Below the pieces are notes generated by a model. That model made no database searches and was not told where the DNA came from. It saw only the letters and a program-made list of their open reading frames with translations. From contig NZ_JBGYBX010000022.1 of assembly GCF_041817755.1 (NCBI RefSeq), positions 15,232-79,231 of the forward strand: a DNA stretch of 64,000 bases, read 5' to 3'. The stretch comes from Glaesserella sp041817755 (GTDB lineage Bacteria; Pseudomonadota; Gammaproteobacteria; Enterobacterales; Pasteurellaceae). Both the position numbers and the translations under genes were made by a program. Of the stretch, positions 1-8,781 are shown in pieces; within the stretch, counting starts at the first letter, position 1, and each line of letters begins with the position of its first letter.

Positions 1-794
1 TTCCTTATTCTACCGCCGTCACCGTTTCCATGATTACCCTTATCACAACGTTGATCGTAGCAGTGTTTGCCAAAGGCTTAATGAAGTTGGTACCGATCAT
101 GTTTGCTATTGTAGTCGGCTATATCGTTTCACTGTTTTTCGGTTTGGTTAATTTCCAACCGGTTTATGATGCCGCATGGTTCAGCCTACCGAATATCACT
201 GCGCCGGAATTTAAACTGGAAGCGATTCTCTATTTATTACCGATTGCGTTAGCCCCTGCGGTCGAACACGTTGGCGGTATTATGGCAATCAGCTCCGTCA
301 CCGGTAAAAACTTCCTCAACAAACCGGGTTTACACCGTACACTATTAGGTGACGGTTTAGCGACATCCGCAGCGGCGATGGTCGGCGGACCACCGAATAC
401 GACTTATGCCGAAGTCACCGGCGCGGTAATGCTCACCAAAAACTTTAACCCGAAAGTCATGACCTGGGCGGCCTGTTGGGCTATCGCCATCTCTTTCTGC
501 GGTAAAGTCGGCGCATTCTTACAAACCATCCCGGGTGTTGTCATGGGCGGAATCATGATGTTGGTGTTCGGTTCTATCGCTGCGGTCGGTATGAGTACGC
601 TGATTCGGGCGAAAGTAGATATGGGCGAAGCGCGCAATCTGTGTATCGTATCCGTCGTCATGACGTTCGGTATCGGCGGCATGCTGATTAACGTGGGCGA
701 ATTTTCTCTCAAAGGCATTAGTTTATGTGCCATTGTTGCAATTATCTTAAACTTGGTACTGCCGAAAGAGTCCGCTAAAAAAGACACCCACTAA
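1..794 (+). CDS. uraA: Uracil permease UraA, C-terminal part (5' end outside window)
   Basis: Inner-membrane nucleobase:cation symporter of the NCS2 family, importing uracil. The reading frame is open to the left edge (first full codon at position 3), so only about 264 C-terminal residues are visible. Successive hydrophobic helices are present. The family-typical segment APAVEHVGG, followed by the glycine/proline-rich MVGGPPNTTYAE stretch, corresponds to the substrate- and proton-binding helices of UraA. It ends with a short charged tail. A good hairpin terminator follows within 50 bases, so this is the last gene of its unit (upp-uraA in many relatives, but upp is not visible here). Identity is confident; another uracil/xanthine family member is less likely given the EHVGG and PPNTTYAE signature. 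Confidence 0.93.
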   Translation, partial: PYSTAVTVSMITLITTLIVAVFAKGLMKLVPIMFAIVVGYIVSLFFGLVNFQPVYDAAWFSLPNITAPEFKLEAILYLLPIALAPAVEHVGGIMAISSVTGKNFLNKPGLHRTLLGDGLATSAAAMVGGPPNTTYAEVTGAVMLTKNFNPKVMTWAACWAIAISFCGKVGAFLQTIPGVVMGGIMMLVFGSIAAVGMSTLIRAKVDMGEARNLCIVSVVMTFGIGGMLINVGEFSLKGISLCAIVAIILNLVLPKESAKKDTH

Positions 795-812
795 TCCGTT
801 AACGCATTAAAG

Positions 813-845
813 AAAAAGCACAAAATTCGACACTTTGTGCTTTTT
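813..845 (+). terminator. Rho-independent terminator after uraA
   Basis: A-tract, then GCACAAA paired with TTTGTGC across an 8-10 base loop, then five T residues. The arms lie at 813-824 and 834-845. The A and T tracts are symmetrical, so it could also work on the other strand. Confidence 0.8.
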
Positions 846-906
846 ATATGACTAGGGAAAATTGAGTTTGCGCTTTGTTATATAACTTAAAATCTAAGGA
901 GTTATT

Positions 907-1806
907 GTGTTTAAAAATTATATATCTATATTAAAATATTTTTTTAGTTTAAATATTATGCTGTTTTTATCAGCTTGTTCAACGATCATTAAACCAACCG
1001 ATACGATTTATTGGCATGGTAAAGATGTATATGAATTTTTTGAGCGTAAACGTTTCCCGGATATACACTTAACATGTATTAAAAATGATGAAATAAGCCA
1101 TATTTTTGGTTATCAATTATCTTTATATGACTTACAAACTTATGAAGTAGGACGTAATGCGACAACTATTTTTATGACTACAGATAAAGTCTATACCGGC
1201 GAAACAACTTGGACTTATGTATTTACTGATGCGAATGAAAAAATCACCTCAATTCGTGAAGCGACCGGATTTGGTGATATCGAAAAAGAATATAAATGTG
1301 GTGAGTATCGTGAAGAAATATTAGCTTCTGATGATGCTTTATCAAAACGTAAAGTTAAACCTCGAATTTGGTCAGCAATTTATTTTTCAGCGAGCAGCAA
1401 TCTGATATGGGGAAATGATGATCCTTATAAGAACGTTGAAGATGCAAAAAAAGACGCTCTTGCTCAATGTCAAAAAGAGGGAAAGACTGATTGTCAATTC
1501 CTGCTGGCATTTAGTAATTCATGCTTCGGTATAGCTCGCGGTGAAAAAAACGGCACACCTTTTGATACAATGGGATTTCACATTACGTCAAACGATGCAA
1601 GTGAAGCCGCAATTAAAGAATGTCAGGATAAAAAGCAAGGCACAAATTGCCAGTCAGTCAATACCGTTTGTACAGTACCTTGTGACATTTTATCCGATAA
1701 TAGTTGCATGTATGATCCGCCACAAGCCATTTATCCAGCCGTTAAAGGTGGGGAGCCTTTTATTATACCAATAGAAGGTCTTACTATTGAGGCAGAGAAA
1801 AAGTAA
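907..1806 (+). CDS. DUF4189-domain putative lipoprotein
   Basis: 299-residue protein starting at GTG 907, preceded by an AAGGAG ribosome site. The N-terminus has a hydrophobic segment ending in a lipobox (LSAC, Cys about residue 24), so it is probably an outer- or inner-membrane lipoprotein. The C-terminal half (about residues 150-260) looks like DUF4189. It has an IWSAIYFSAS opening, a DAKKDALAQC repeat-like helix, paired cysteines, and a second copy of the helix (ASEAAIKECQDK) followed by CQSVNTVC. The region from about 40 to 140 is not recognised. The gene is clearly more AT-rich than its neighbours and stands alone between uraA and mutM, which hints at later acquisition. Function unknown; DUF4189 proteins have no settled role that I can assign. 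Confidence 0.7.
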   Translation: MFKNYISILKYFFSLNIMLFLSACSTIIKPTDTIYWHGKDVYEFFERKRFPDIHLTCIKNDEISHIFGYQLSLYDLQTYEVGRNATTIFMTTDKVYTGETTWTYVFTDANEKITSIREATGFGDIEKEYKCGEYREEILASDDALSKRKVKPRIWSAIYFSASSNLIWGNDDPYKNVEDAKKDALAQCQKEGKTDCQFLLAFSNSCFGIARGEKNGTPFDTMGFHITSNDASEAAIKECQDKKQGTNCQSVNTVCTVPCDILSDNSCMYDPPQAIYPAVKGGEPFIIPIEGLTIEAEKK

Positions 1807-1876
1807 TAACATCTAGCCATAATCACCCCAAACGTTAAATTGAACAACTAACTGATTAAGGTGCTGGTTTTAGCAT

Positions 1877-1911
1877 CGTAGACAAGGTTGGTAAGTCGCC
1901 GCTTGTCTACG
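1877..1911. repeat. Hairpin at the 3' end of mutM
   Basis: A perfect 10-base inverted repeat (CGTAGACAAG / CTTGTCTACG) with a 15-base loop overlaps the mutM stop codon, between two converging genes. There is no T tract, so a terminator role is uncertain. The arm contains CGCTTGT, a partial uptake-signal match. Confidence 0.4.
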
Positions 1912-2731
1912 TCGGTAAACGCTGGCATCTCGGGCAATAGAAACTGTTTCGTTGCCCGATGACTTTAGCTTCAATCGGCGTACCGCAATCATTACACGCT
2001 TCGCCTTTTCGTCCGTACACTTGCAAAACCTGCGCAAAATAACCCGGTTTGCCGTCGGGCTGAATAAAGTCCTTTAACGTCGTTCCGCCTTGAATAATGG
2101 CATTGGTCAACACTGTTTTAATCACGGCGACCAAACGTTCACACTGTTTCGGCTTCAAATTCTGGGCAGCTAATTCAGGGTGGATGCCCGCCATAAATAA
2201 AGACTCGCAGGCATAAATATTACCAACACCGACAACTACCGCATTATTCATAATGAAATTTTTTACCGCGACGGTTTTATGGCGACTTTGTCGGTAAAGG
2301 TATTCCGCCGTAAATTCAGCCGAAAGCGGCTCCGGACCTAATTTGGCCAGCAACTCCGATTCATCCGCCCGATGAACCCATAACCACGCGCCGAATTTAC
2401 GCGGATCGTTATAACGCAAAATCACACCGTTGTCGGTAATCAGATCGACATGATCATGTTTACCGATCGCTTTATCATCGTTGACCGATAAAATTCCCAA
2501 CGACCCCGACATGCCGAGGTGAATCAAAATATCGCCGTTGTCCGTGCGAATAATCAAATACTTCGCCCGACGATAAATCTCAATGATATTCGCACCTTGC
2601 ATTGCGGATAATTCATCACTGACCTTCCAGCGCAATTTAGGCTGGCGGATAATGATCTTTTTTATCCGCTGTCCGACAAGATAAGGTGATATTCCTCGGA
2701 CACTCGTTTCAACTTCCGGTAATTCCGGCAT
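1907..2731 (-). CDS. mutM: Formamidopyrimidine-DNA glycosylase MutM (Fpg)
   Basis: Base-excision repair enzyme that removes 8-oxoguanine and formamidopyrimidines and nicks the abasic site. The start at 2731 gives 274 residues beginning PELPEVET. Pro2 (the catalytic amine after Met removal) and Glu3 are intact, and a GGAGG site lies just upstream. A longer frame from 2764 would bury the catalytic proline and is rejected. The C-terminus carries the zinc finger (CNDCG ... CPRCQ). The conserved MNNAVVVGVGNIYACE helix-two-turn-helix region is present. Length matches the family (about 270). It lies downstream of brnQ on the same strand, separated by an inverted pair of uptake signals that may end brnQ transcription. 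Confidence 0.96.
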   Translation of the reverse strand: MPELPEVETSVRGISPYLVGQRIKKIIIRQPKLRWKVSDELSAMQGANIIEIYRRAKYLIIRTDNGDILIHLGMSGSLGILSVNDDKAIGKHDHVDLITDNGVILRYNDPRKFGAWLWVHRADESELLAKLGPEPLSAEFTAEYLYRQSRHKTVAVKNFIMNNAVVVGVGNIYACESLFMAGIHPELAAQNLKPKQCERLVAVIKTVLTNAIIQGGTTLKDFIQPDGKPGYFAQVLQVYGRKGEACNDCGTPIEAKVIGQRNSFYCPRCQRLPT

Positions 2732-2743
2732 ATATCCTCCGTC

Positions 2744-2801
2744 ACAAGCGGTCGGTTTTGACATGCTTTTTGCAAATCAAACGAACAACATCACCGCTTG
2801 T
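2744..2801. terminator. Inverted uptake-signal pair between brnQ and mutM
   Basis: ACAAGCGGTC at 2744-2753 and ACCGCTTGT at 2793-2801 face each other across about 39 bases. In Pasteurellaceae, inverted uptake-signal pairs often form terminator stems. This one has a long loop, so termination is only possible. Confidence 0.45.
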
Positions 2802-2802
2802 A

Positions 2803-4092
2803 TTATTCACTTTGTTTTATCTTCGCCCAAACGTAACCGACGATCCCTCCGATAACGGCAAACGGTACCCACTCCATTGAATAGGATTTCAACGGTAGCT
2901 GCACCGTCCATTCCGCTCCACCGATCGAAAAGGCAGCAATCAGACCGACCGATACGATTGCCGCGCCTTGTGCGGCTTTCGGTAACGGCAACAGCAGATT
3001 TACCGACAAGGCAAGCAGTGCCGTCATCGCCACCGGATACAACACCAACAATACCGGTATGGCTTTACCAATCACGGCATTCAATCCTTGATTTGCCAAA
3101 CCAAAGCCGATTAACGTGAAAACCACCGCATAGGTCTTATAGGCAATCCGTGGCAATATGCTATGAAAATACGCCGATGTGGCGACAATCAACCCGATTG
3201 CCGTCGTTAAACAAGCCAACGTCACGATCAGCCCCAATACGCTTCGCCCCAATTCACCGAACGCCTGCATTGCCGTTTCGTTCAAAATGTAAGTACCGAG
3301 GTTTTGCCCTTTCGCCACAACCGCATTAGCCGTTTCAACCGTCAACGGTATTTTGTAACCAATCCAACCGATGGCGATATAAATGACGGCTAAGGCAAAT
3401 GCGGCAACCAACGCGGCATAAGCCGTCTGCTTGACTAAATCGTTTCCGTCGTGCCGGCTTTTGGCTTTAATCCCGTTAATCACCAATACGGAAAAAGCGA
3501 ACGCCGCCAAGGCATCCATCGTTTGATATCCGTCTAAAAAACCGGTAAAGAAAGGTGTATGAAATGCATTGGTTTCACGGATTTCCGTTTCGGAGAACAG
3601 CATCACGGCTCTGATGACCAAGACAATAATGGCAATTAACAATGCCGGCGTTAAAATTGCGCCGATCCGATCGATCATTTTGTTCGGATTTAAACTGAGC
3701 CACAGCGCCAAACCAAAATAACAAGCGGTAAAAATCAAAAGAGACGTCGCGTCAGGCTTCTCTAAAAACGGCACAATGACCATATCGTAAGCCGTCGCCC
3801 CCGTCCGCGGAATAGCAAAAAACGGACCAATGGTTAAATAAATCGCAGAAAGCAATATGAGTGAAATGAGCGGGCTAATATTCTCCAAGGCTTTTTTATA
3901 CCCACCGTCATAGCAAGCCGCAACGATTGTTGCGACCAACGGTAAGCCGACACCGGTTAAGATAAAGCCGGATATGGCAAACCAAAAATGTTCACCGCTT
4001 TCAAATCCCAGCTTAGGCGGAAAGATCAAGTTCCCCGCACCAAAAAAGACGGCAAACAACATGAAGCCGACAATCAGCGTATTTTTGTTCAT
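2803..4092 (-). CDS. brnQ: Branched-chain amino acid carrier BrnQ (LIV-II)
   Basis: Sodium-coupled symporter of the LIVCS family importing leucine, isoleucine and valine across the inner membrane. It has 429 residues with about 12 hydrophobic segments. The opening FMLFAVFFGAGNLIFPP is the family signature, and GATAYDM and NGIKAK motifs follow at expected places. Length is normal (E. coli about 439). It stands between fabG and mutM and is probably transcribed on its own from the roughly 125-base gap upstream. Confidence 0.93.
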   Translation of the reverse strand: MNKNTLIVGFMLFAVFFGAGNLIFPPKLGFESGEHFWFAISGFILTGVGLPLVATIVAACYDGGYKKALENISPLISLILLSAIYLTIGPFFAIPRTGATAYDMVIVPFLEKPDATSLLIFTACYFGLALWLSLNPNKMIDRIGAILTPALLIAIIVLVIRAVMLFSETEIRETNAFHTPFFTGFLDGYQTMDALAAFAFSVLVINGIKAKSRHDGNDLVKQTAYAALVAAFALAVIYIAIGWIGYKIPLTVETANAVVAKGQNLGTYILNETAMQAFGELGRSVLGLIVTLACLTTAIGLIVATSAYFHSILPRIAYKTYAVVFTLIGFGLANQGLNAVIGKAIPVLLVLYPVAMTALLALSVNLLLPLPKAAQGAAIVSVGLIAAFSIGGAEWTVQLPLKSYSMEWVPFAVIGGIVGYVWAKIKQSE

Positions 4093-4219
4093 ACAATACC
4101 TACAACAATCACTTTAAATAAAGTGCACTATCCAAATAAAAAAGAAAACGGGAAACCCCAAAAAGAAAACCGAATTCTACCTTTGCAAAATTCGGTTTAA
4201 AACAGACCGCTTGTTGCGG

Positions 4220-4945
4220 TTAATTCATGTATAAACCACCGTTGACATGGATGGTTTCACCGTTGATGTAAGCGGCATCATCGGATGCTAAAAACGCAAC
4301 GGCTTTGGCAATATCCTGTGCAGAACCAAGTTTGCCCGCCGGAATTTGGCTTAAGATCGCATTTTTTTGCTCTTCAGTAAGTTCATCGGTCATATCCGTA
4401 GCAATAAAGCCAGGAGCCACCACGTTTACGGTTACACCGCGTGAAGCGACTTCTTTCGCCAACGATTTAGAAAAACCGACAAGACCGGCTTTTGACGCAC
4501 AGTAGTTGGTTTGTCCCGGATTACCTGATGAACCAACCACAGAGCCGATAGAGATAATACGGCCGCCTTTTTTCATCATCGGACGTAATACAGCTTTAGA
4601 TAAACGGTAAATTGAGGTTAAGTTGGTTTGAATAATATCGAACCAGTCATCTTCTTTCATACGCATTAATAAACCGTCACGGGTAATCCCTGCGTTATTG
4701 ACGAGAATATCAATGTCGCCGAATTGTTCTTTGATTTGAGCAAGCACTTGCTCGATAGATTCAGCATCCGCTACGTTTAAGACTAAACCTTTGCCTTTGT
4801 CACCTAAGTAAGCTGAGATTGACTCCGCCCCTTTTTCTGACGTTGCCGTGCCGATAACGAATGCACCTTTAGAAACTAATTCTTCAGCGATTGCACGCCC
4901 AATTCCACGGGTTGCCCCCGTGACTAATGCGATTTTATTTTGCAT
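4220..4945 (-). CDS. fabG: 3-oxoacyl-[acyl-carrier-protein] reductase FabG
   Basis: NADPH-dependent short-chain dehydrogenase that reduces 3-oxoacyl-ACP in type II fatty acid synthesis. It has 241 residues. The Rossmann motif TGATRGIG is at the N-terminus, NNAG near residue 87, the catalytic Ser/Tyr/Lys set is GSVVGSSG...YCASK, and the C-terminus ends in INGETIHVNGG. Start 4945 has an AGGA site upstream. It follows fabD across a 180-base gap filled with a structured repeat. acpP, which normally follows fabG, is absent; brnQ follows instead. Confidence 0.96.
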   Translation of the reverse strand: MQNKIALVTGATRGIGRAIAEELVSKGAFVIGTATSEKGAESISAYLGDKGKGLVLNVADAESIEQVLAQIKEQFGDIDILVNNAGITRDGLLMRMKEDDWFDIIQTNLTSIYRLSKAVLRPMMKKGGRIISIGSVVGSSGNPGQTNYCASKAGLVGFSKSLAKEVASRGVTVNVVAPGFIATDMTDELTEEQKNAILSQIPAGKLGSAQDIAKAVAFLASDDAAYINGETIHVNGGLYMN

Positions 4946-4970
4946 ATATTAATCCTATTTTATGTGTAAT

Positions 4971-5115
4971 CCCTCCCTGTTTACGCGGGAGGGTTAGGGA
5001 GGGGGATTGCAACGAAGTTGCAAGATATTCAATAAATCTTACCACTTGTGTTTGCTCTAGCGAGCAAATCCCCCCTTCTGCCTTCGGCACCTTCCCCCGC
5101 AAGCGGGGGAAGGGA
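4971..5115. repeat. Structured intergenic repeat between fabD and fabG
   Basis: About 145 bases made of four hairpins in series: CCCTCCC...GGGAGGG near 4971; TTGCAAC/GTTGCAA at 5007-5023; TTTGCTC/GAGCAAA at 5051-5068; and TTCCCCCGC/GCGGGGGAA at 5092-5111. The composition is unlike the flanking genes. A short related stem (CTCCCGT/ACGGGAG) occurs at 14979-14994. It looks like a member of a dispersed intergenic family; copies elsewhere in the genome cannot be seen here. Confidence 0.6.
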
Positions 5116-5125
5116 ATATTTCATA

Positions 5126-6061
5126 TTAAAACACCACCGCTTCAAACGATGCCACATCATTTACCGCTTTTGCCGATAATTCTTTAACAATACGGCCTGC
5201 CAAGCCGGTCAGTACTTTATTTGGACCGATTTCATATAAATTTATTACACCGTCTTGAGCCATTTTTTCGACCGTTTCCGTCCAACGCACCGGGCTATAA
5301 AGCTGGCGAACCAACGCATCACGGATTTTGTCCGCATCGGTTTCAACGGCAACGTCCACATTGTTAATTACTGGAACAAGCGGTACGTTTAACGAGATAT
5401 TTTGCAATGCTGCCGCTAATTTTTCTGCCGCAGGTTTCATTAATGCACAGTGTGAAGGCACGCTCACCGCTAATGGTAACGCACGTTTTGCCCCTGCTTC
5501 TTTACATAATTCGCCTGCACGCTCTGCCGCTGCTTTCGTGCCGGCAATCACCACTTGACCCGGTGAGTTGAAGTTGACTGCGGAAACTACTTCGCCGATT
5601 TCACTTGCCGCTTGTTCGCACGCTTTGATGATCGCTTCGTTATCTAAACCGATAATCGCAAACATCGCCCCTGTACCTGCCGGCACAGCACTTTGCATCG
5701 CTTGACCACGCAGCTCGACCAACTTGATCGCATCTTGGAAATCCAATACACCGGCACAAACCAATGCAGAATATTCGCCCAAACTGTGTCCTGCCATTAC
5801 CGCAGGTTTTTGCTCAGGGAATTTCTCTTGCCAAATACGGTATAACGCAACAGAAGCCGCCAATAACGCAGGTTGAGTACGTTCAGTTTTACCCAAATCT
5901 TCCGCAGTGCCGTTTTGGACTAAATCCCATAAATCATAACCAAGCACATCACTGGCTTGTTTGAACGTTTGTTCTACCACAGGGTAAACAGGTGCAAGAT
6001 CGGCAAGCATACCAACCGCTTGAGAACCTTGTCCCGGGAATACCATTGCAAATTTAGACAT
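5126..6061 (-). CDS. fabD: Malonyl-CoA:ACP transacylase FabD
   Basis: Transfers malonyl groups from CoA to acyl carrier protein in the cytosol, feeding fatty acid elongation. It has 311 residues. The N-terminal FPGQGSQ loop (oxyanion hole), nucleophile serine in GHSLGEY near residue 92, SVPSHC with the catalytic histidine near residue 200, and the Asn/Gln-rich ending are all present. The start at 6061 has a GAGGAAC site. The start region overlaps the stop of the upstream MATE-like gene by 8 bases, so fabD is probably read through from that unit or has a promoter inside it. In relatives fabH sits directly upstream; here fabH is about 10 kb away. Confidence 0.96.
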   Translation of the reverse strand: MSKFAMVFPGQGSQAVGMLADLAPVYPVVEQTFKQASDVLGYDLWDLVQNGTAEDLGKTERTQPALLAASVALYRIWQEKFPEQKPAVMAGHSLGEYSALVCAGVLDFQDAIKLVELRGQAMQSAVPAGTGAMFAIIGLDNEAIIKACEQAASEIGEVVSAVNFNSPGQVVIAGTKAAAERAGELCKEAGAKRALPLAVSVPSHCALMKPAAEKLAAALQNISLNVPLVPVINNVDVAVETDADKIRDALVRQLYSPVRWTETVEKMAQDGVINLYEIGPNKVLTGLAGRIVKELSAKAVNDVASFEAVVF

Positions 6062-7400
6062 TGTTTGTTCCTCTTTTTAAACTATTTGAACTATAAAAAA
6101 TCTCTACTATATTAATATTATTATTTTTTAATGCTTTAAGATATAAAATTATCGTTGGAATCATATCAACAATCATCCCGCCACCAAAAACATAAGCAAT
6201 ATTATCCAAATTCATTGTAATAACATTTGACTTATAAAGAATAAATACAACCCCATAATATCCAATATTAACAATAATGGATTGCCATAATAGATATTTA
6301 GTTAAACCTAAACCAGTCAATGTTGCATCAAACACTCCGTTATTAAGCATAAAAACAAAATAAAATATAGTTTGAATGGTCATTAAATGAATAATGGTAT
6401 CATTTTCAATCTTTAGTATGCTAGATAGAAACATTTCCCATAAGGGCATGGAAAGTAGCCACAAAATGACAAATAATATTGTCATTAACAAATAGGAAAA
6501 TGATTTAAGCCTTATGTTATCTATATTACTAGCAACATCTCTTTTTACTACTTCGGCTAAAGCCATTGAGGGAGCAAGTAAAATTCCCCAAATTATACTA
6601 TTTGCTATCCAAAAAGATCCCTGCTCACCAATTTGATTCATCATGCTCAGAATCATGACAAAAAATACTGTATTTCTTACTAAGGATTCCAAACCTGAAA
6701 AAGCCCCAGTTTTAAACCAATGTTTGATCCATTCAACATCAAAGATAATATGATTGGATTTAAAATAGCAAATCAAATTTGTTCTAAATAGTATGTAAAT
6801 AGTTAAAATCACATTAATAATAATATTAGAAATTGCAATACCATTAACACCTAAATTTAAAGAAAGACTATTTGATGATATAATAAAGGTATCACTTAGC
6901 ATTAATAGTAATGATTTCATAAGAGAAAACACCACCATTCCTTTAATCTTATTCAGAGTTGCCAAATATACAATCAAATACTCTACTGAAATTGAAAATA
7001 AAATAGCAATAGATTCCAACTTGATATAAGTTTCAGCTTGAGGAATCAATTCAGATTTTAAACCAACCCATTCAAGCAAAGTATATGAACTTAAAAAAAT
7101 GAAAATAGAAAATATGACATGTACTAAAAAAACAACAATAAGACCATTTATAACACTATTAGATAAATCTTTGTCACTTTTTCTATAAGAAATAAATAAC
7201 ATATAAAATAATGGTACTAATAATGCCTCTTTAATAATTTCATAAAGGATATTCAACCACTGAATCTGGCTCGCAATATTGAATCCCCATTCATTTGGCA
7301 TCTCTCCGATAAAATGTAATCGGATAATATTTTGAACAGATGGAATTATCATTAATAAAAGAAATGCAAACCAAAGTCTTATATCAAAAATTCTGTTCAT
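6054..7400 (-). CDS. MATE-like multidrug/polysaccharide flippase-type membrane protein
   Basis: 448 residues from the Met at 7400 (MNRIFDIRLW). A longer frame to 7442 would overlap the upstream gene. About 12 hydrophobic segments are spread as in the MATE/MOP superfamily, with a central break and a second half repeating the first (TGAFSGLESLVRNTVFFV, then MALAEVVKRDV). This is typical of Na+- or H+-driven exporters, but the substrate cannot be told. The gene is very AT-rich compared with fabD and the GNAT gene on either side, and it occupies the place where fabH would be expected. That suggests horizontal gain. It overlaps the fabD start by 8 bases, so expression is likely coupled. Confidence 0.65.
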   Translation of the reverse strand: MNRIFDIRLWFAFLLLMIIPSVQNIIRLHFIGEMPNEWGFNIASQIQWLNILYEIIKEALLVPLFYMLFISYRKSDKDLSNSVINGLIVVFLVHVIFSIFIFLSSYTLLEWVGLKSELIPQAETYIKLESIAILFSISVEYLIVYLATLNKIKGMVVFSLMKSLLLMLSDTFIISSNSLSLNLGVNGIAISNIIINVILTIYILFRTNLICYFKSNHIIFDVEWIKHWFKTGAFSGLESLVRNTVFFVMILSMMNQIGEQGSFWIANSIIWGILLAPSMALAEVVKRDVASNIDNIRLKSFSYLLMTILFVILWLLSMPLWEMFLSSILKIENDTIIHLMTIQTIFYFVFMLNNGVFDATLTGLGLTKYLLWQSIIVNIGYYGVVFILYKSNVITMNLDNIAYVFGGGMIVDMIPTIILYLKALKNNNINIVEIFYSSNSLKRGTNNV

Positions 7401-7410
7401 TATTATTTCC

Positions 7411-8025
7411 TTAGTTTTTAACCATTCTTGAATACTGCCCAATCACATGCCAACCAAGCGTTTCGTAAAGCGGTTTGCCTTGATCGCTGGCACACAGAAG
7501 CCCGACCGTCACACCGTTTTCTACCGCATAGTTGGTCAGTAATTTCATGACTTGGGTAGCGAGCCCTTGGCGGCGATAATTTTCATGGGTTTCAATTAAA
7601 TCAACCACCGCATAGTCATTTTGATAGGCAACCTGCCCTCTGCTTGCTAATGTTTGTTGATGATAAATTTTTACCACGAAACGGTTTTCAGATTTTTCCG
7701 CTTGAATTGCAAATTTTTCCGCCAAACTGACCGCTTGTATCTGAAGGTGTTCGTTTATCATCATAAAGTTAAATAAACGATGAACCCAACCTTTAGGTAC
7801 AGTAAACCCTTCTTTTAAACCACTGACACAGAAATAATCTTTATCTGATAAATAAGCTTGTGCTTCCACCATACTTTCGGGGCTATACAACAGCAGCTCT
7901 TGCTCACGCTTACCGTCATTAACCTCTTCAAACAAATAGCCGTTTTTAATCACTTTTGCAGGCGGAATTTGACGAGAGATTGCCCAAATCGGAACCCAGG
8001 TATCCCAAAATGTTTTTGAATCCAC
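7411..8025 (-). CDS. GNAT-family N-acetyltransferase
   Basis: 204 residues with a GNAT fold in the C-terminal half. DLIETHENYRRQGLATQVMKLL gives the acetyl-CoA-binding R-x-x-G-x-A loop, followed by ASDQGKPLYETLGW, the usual last strand and helix with the Y-x-x-L-G-W signature. The N-terminal 90 residues are less conserved. Substrate unknown. The stop is 10 bases before the start of the MATE-like gene, so the two are probably co-transcribed. An uptake signal (GACCGCTTGT) lies inside the coding region near 7730. Confidence 0.8.
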   Translation of the reverse strand: MDSKTFWDTWVPIWAISRQIPPAKVIKNGYLFEEVNDGKREQELLLYSPESMVEAQAYLSDKDYFCVSGLKEGFTVPKGWVHRLFNFMMINEHLQIQAVSLAEKFAIQAEKSENRFVVKIYHQQTLASRGQVAYQNDYAVVDLIETHENYRRQGLATQVMKLLTNYAVENGVTVGLLCASDQGKPLYETLGWHVIGQYSRMVKN

Positions 8026-8072
8026 ATTTTCCCCTTTTGCAAAATATTGATGAAATCTGACCGCTTGTTTAT

Positions 8073-8696
8073 TTAGCTCGCAATCACTTTGATGCCCAAT
8101 CCCGCCATTACCGCACCTAATACACGATCAATCCAATGCCCGGCTTTTTGAAACTGGCGGTTGACGGACGGAATAGAAAGTAAAAATGCGACCGTGGCAA
8201 ACCAGGCAAACAATAAAAACATCATCCAAACGCCGTAAATGCTTAATTGCCACAACGGCATATCAGGCGAAAGTACCACGGTGAACACCGACACCAAGTA
8301 AACCGGTGCTTTCGGATTTAACACGTTACATAAAAAGCCTTTCCATAGGGTTTTCCAAAGACTTTCAGGGGCAACGGTTTCCTGCTTAATTTCGATAACT
8401 TCGTGCTTTGCTTTCGCTTTTAAGCCTTGGTAGCCGAGATAAATCAAGTAAGCCCCTCCGATAATTTTAATCGCAGTGAGTAGCCAAGCTGCATCCGCAA
8501 TCACCGCAGCCAATCCCAACACGGAATAAAGCAAATGCACCCCGAAACCCAACCCGACGCCCAAGGCACAAGTTAAACCGGCAATACGCCCACGGCTTAA
8601 TGTTTGTTGGGATACAAAAATAAAATCCGGACCGGGAGAAATTGCGGCTAACAGATGAATTCCTGTGATGACAAAAAAGCCTTGCCAAAAATCCAA
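8073..8696 (-). CDS. LysE/RhtB-family amino acid exporter
   Basis: Inner-membrane exporter of the LysE superfamily, six predicted helices, 207 residues. The N-terminal AAISPGPDFIFVSQ segment is the family hallmark, and IIGGAYLIYLGYQGLKA closes the first half. Members export homoserine, threonine, lysine, leucine or similar; the substrate here cannot be fixed. An AAGGAA site precedes the start. It is a single gene between the GNAT gene and queH, with uptake signals on both sides. Confidence 0.85.
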   Translation of the reverse strand: MDFWQGFFVITGIHLLAAISPGPDFIFVSQQTLSRGRIAGLTCALGVGLGFGVHLLYSVLGLAAVIADAAWLLTAIKIIGGAYLIYLGYQGLKAKAKHEVIEIKQETVAPESLWKTLWKGFLCNVLNPKAPVYLVSVFTVVLSPDMPLWQLSIYGVWMMFLLFAWFATVAFLLSIPSVNRQFQKAGHWIDRVLGAVMAGLGIKVIAS

Positions 8697-8750
8697 TGTT
8701 TCAATTCCTTGTTAAATTTGCAAAATATTGTCGGAAACAGACCGCTTGTA

Positions 8751-8780
8751 TCACTTTCCTTTTGAATCAAAAGAAAGTGA
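8751..8780. repeat. Hairpin upstream of lysE-like gene, downstream of queH
   Basis: TCACTTTC-CTTTTG-AATC-AAAAG-AAAGTGA forms a stem immediately after the queH stop. It resembles the GTTAC-TTTTCTTT hairpin at 10633-10666, so both may derive from one dispersed element. It could terminate queH transcription. Confidence 0.5.
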
Positions 8781-8781
8781 C

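Noticed and set aside
404..787. 127-codon open frame on the minus strand inside uraA
   Set aside because: It lies wholly opposite a well-conserved permease and shows no family features.
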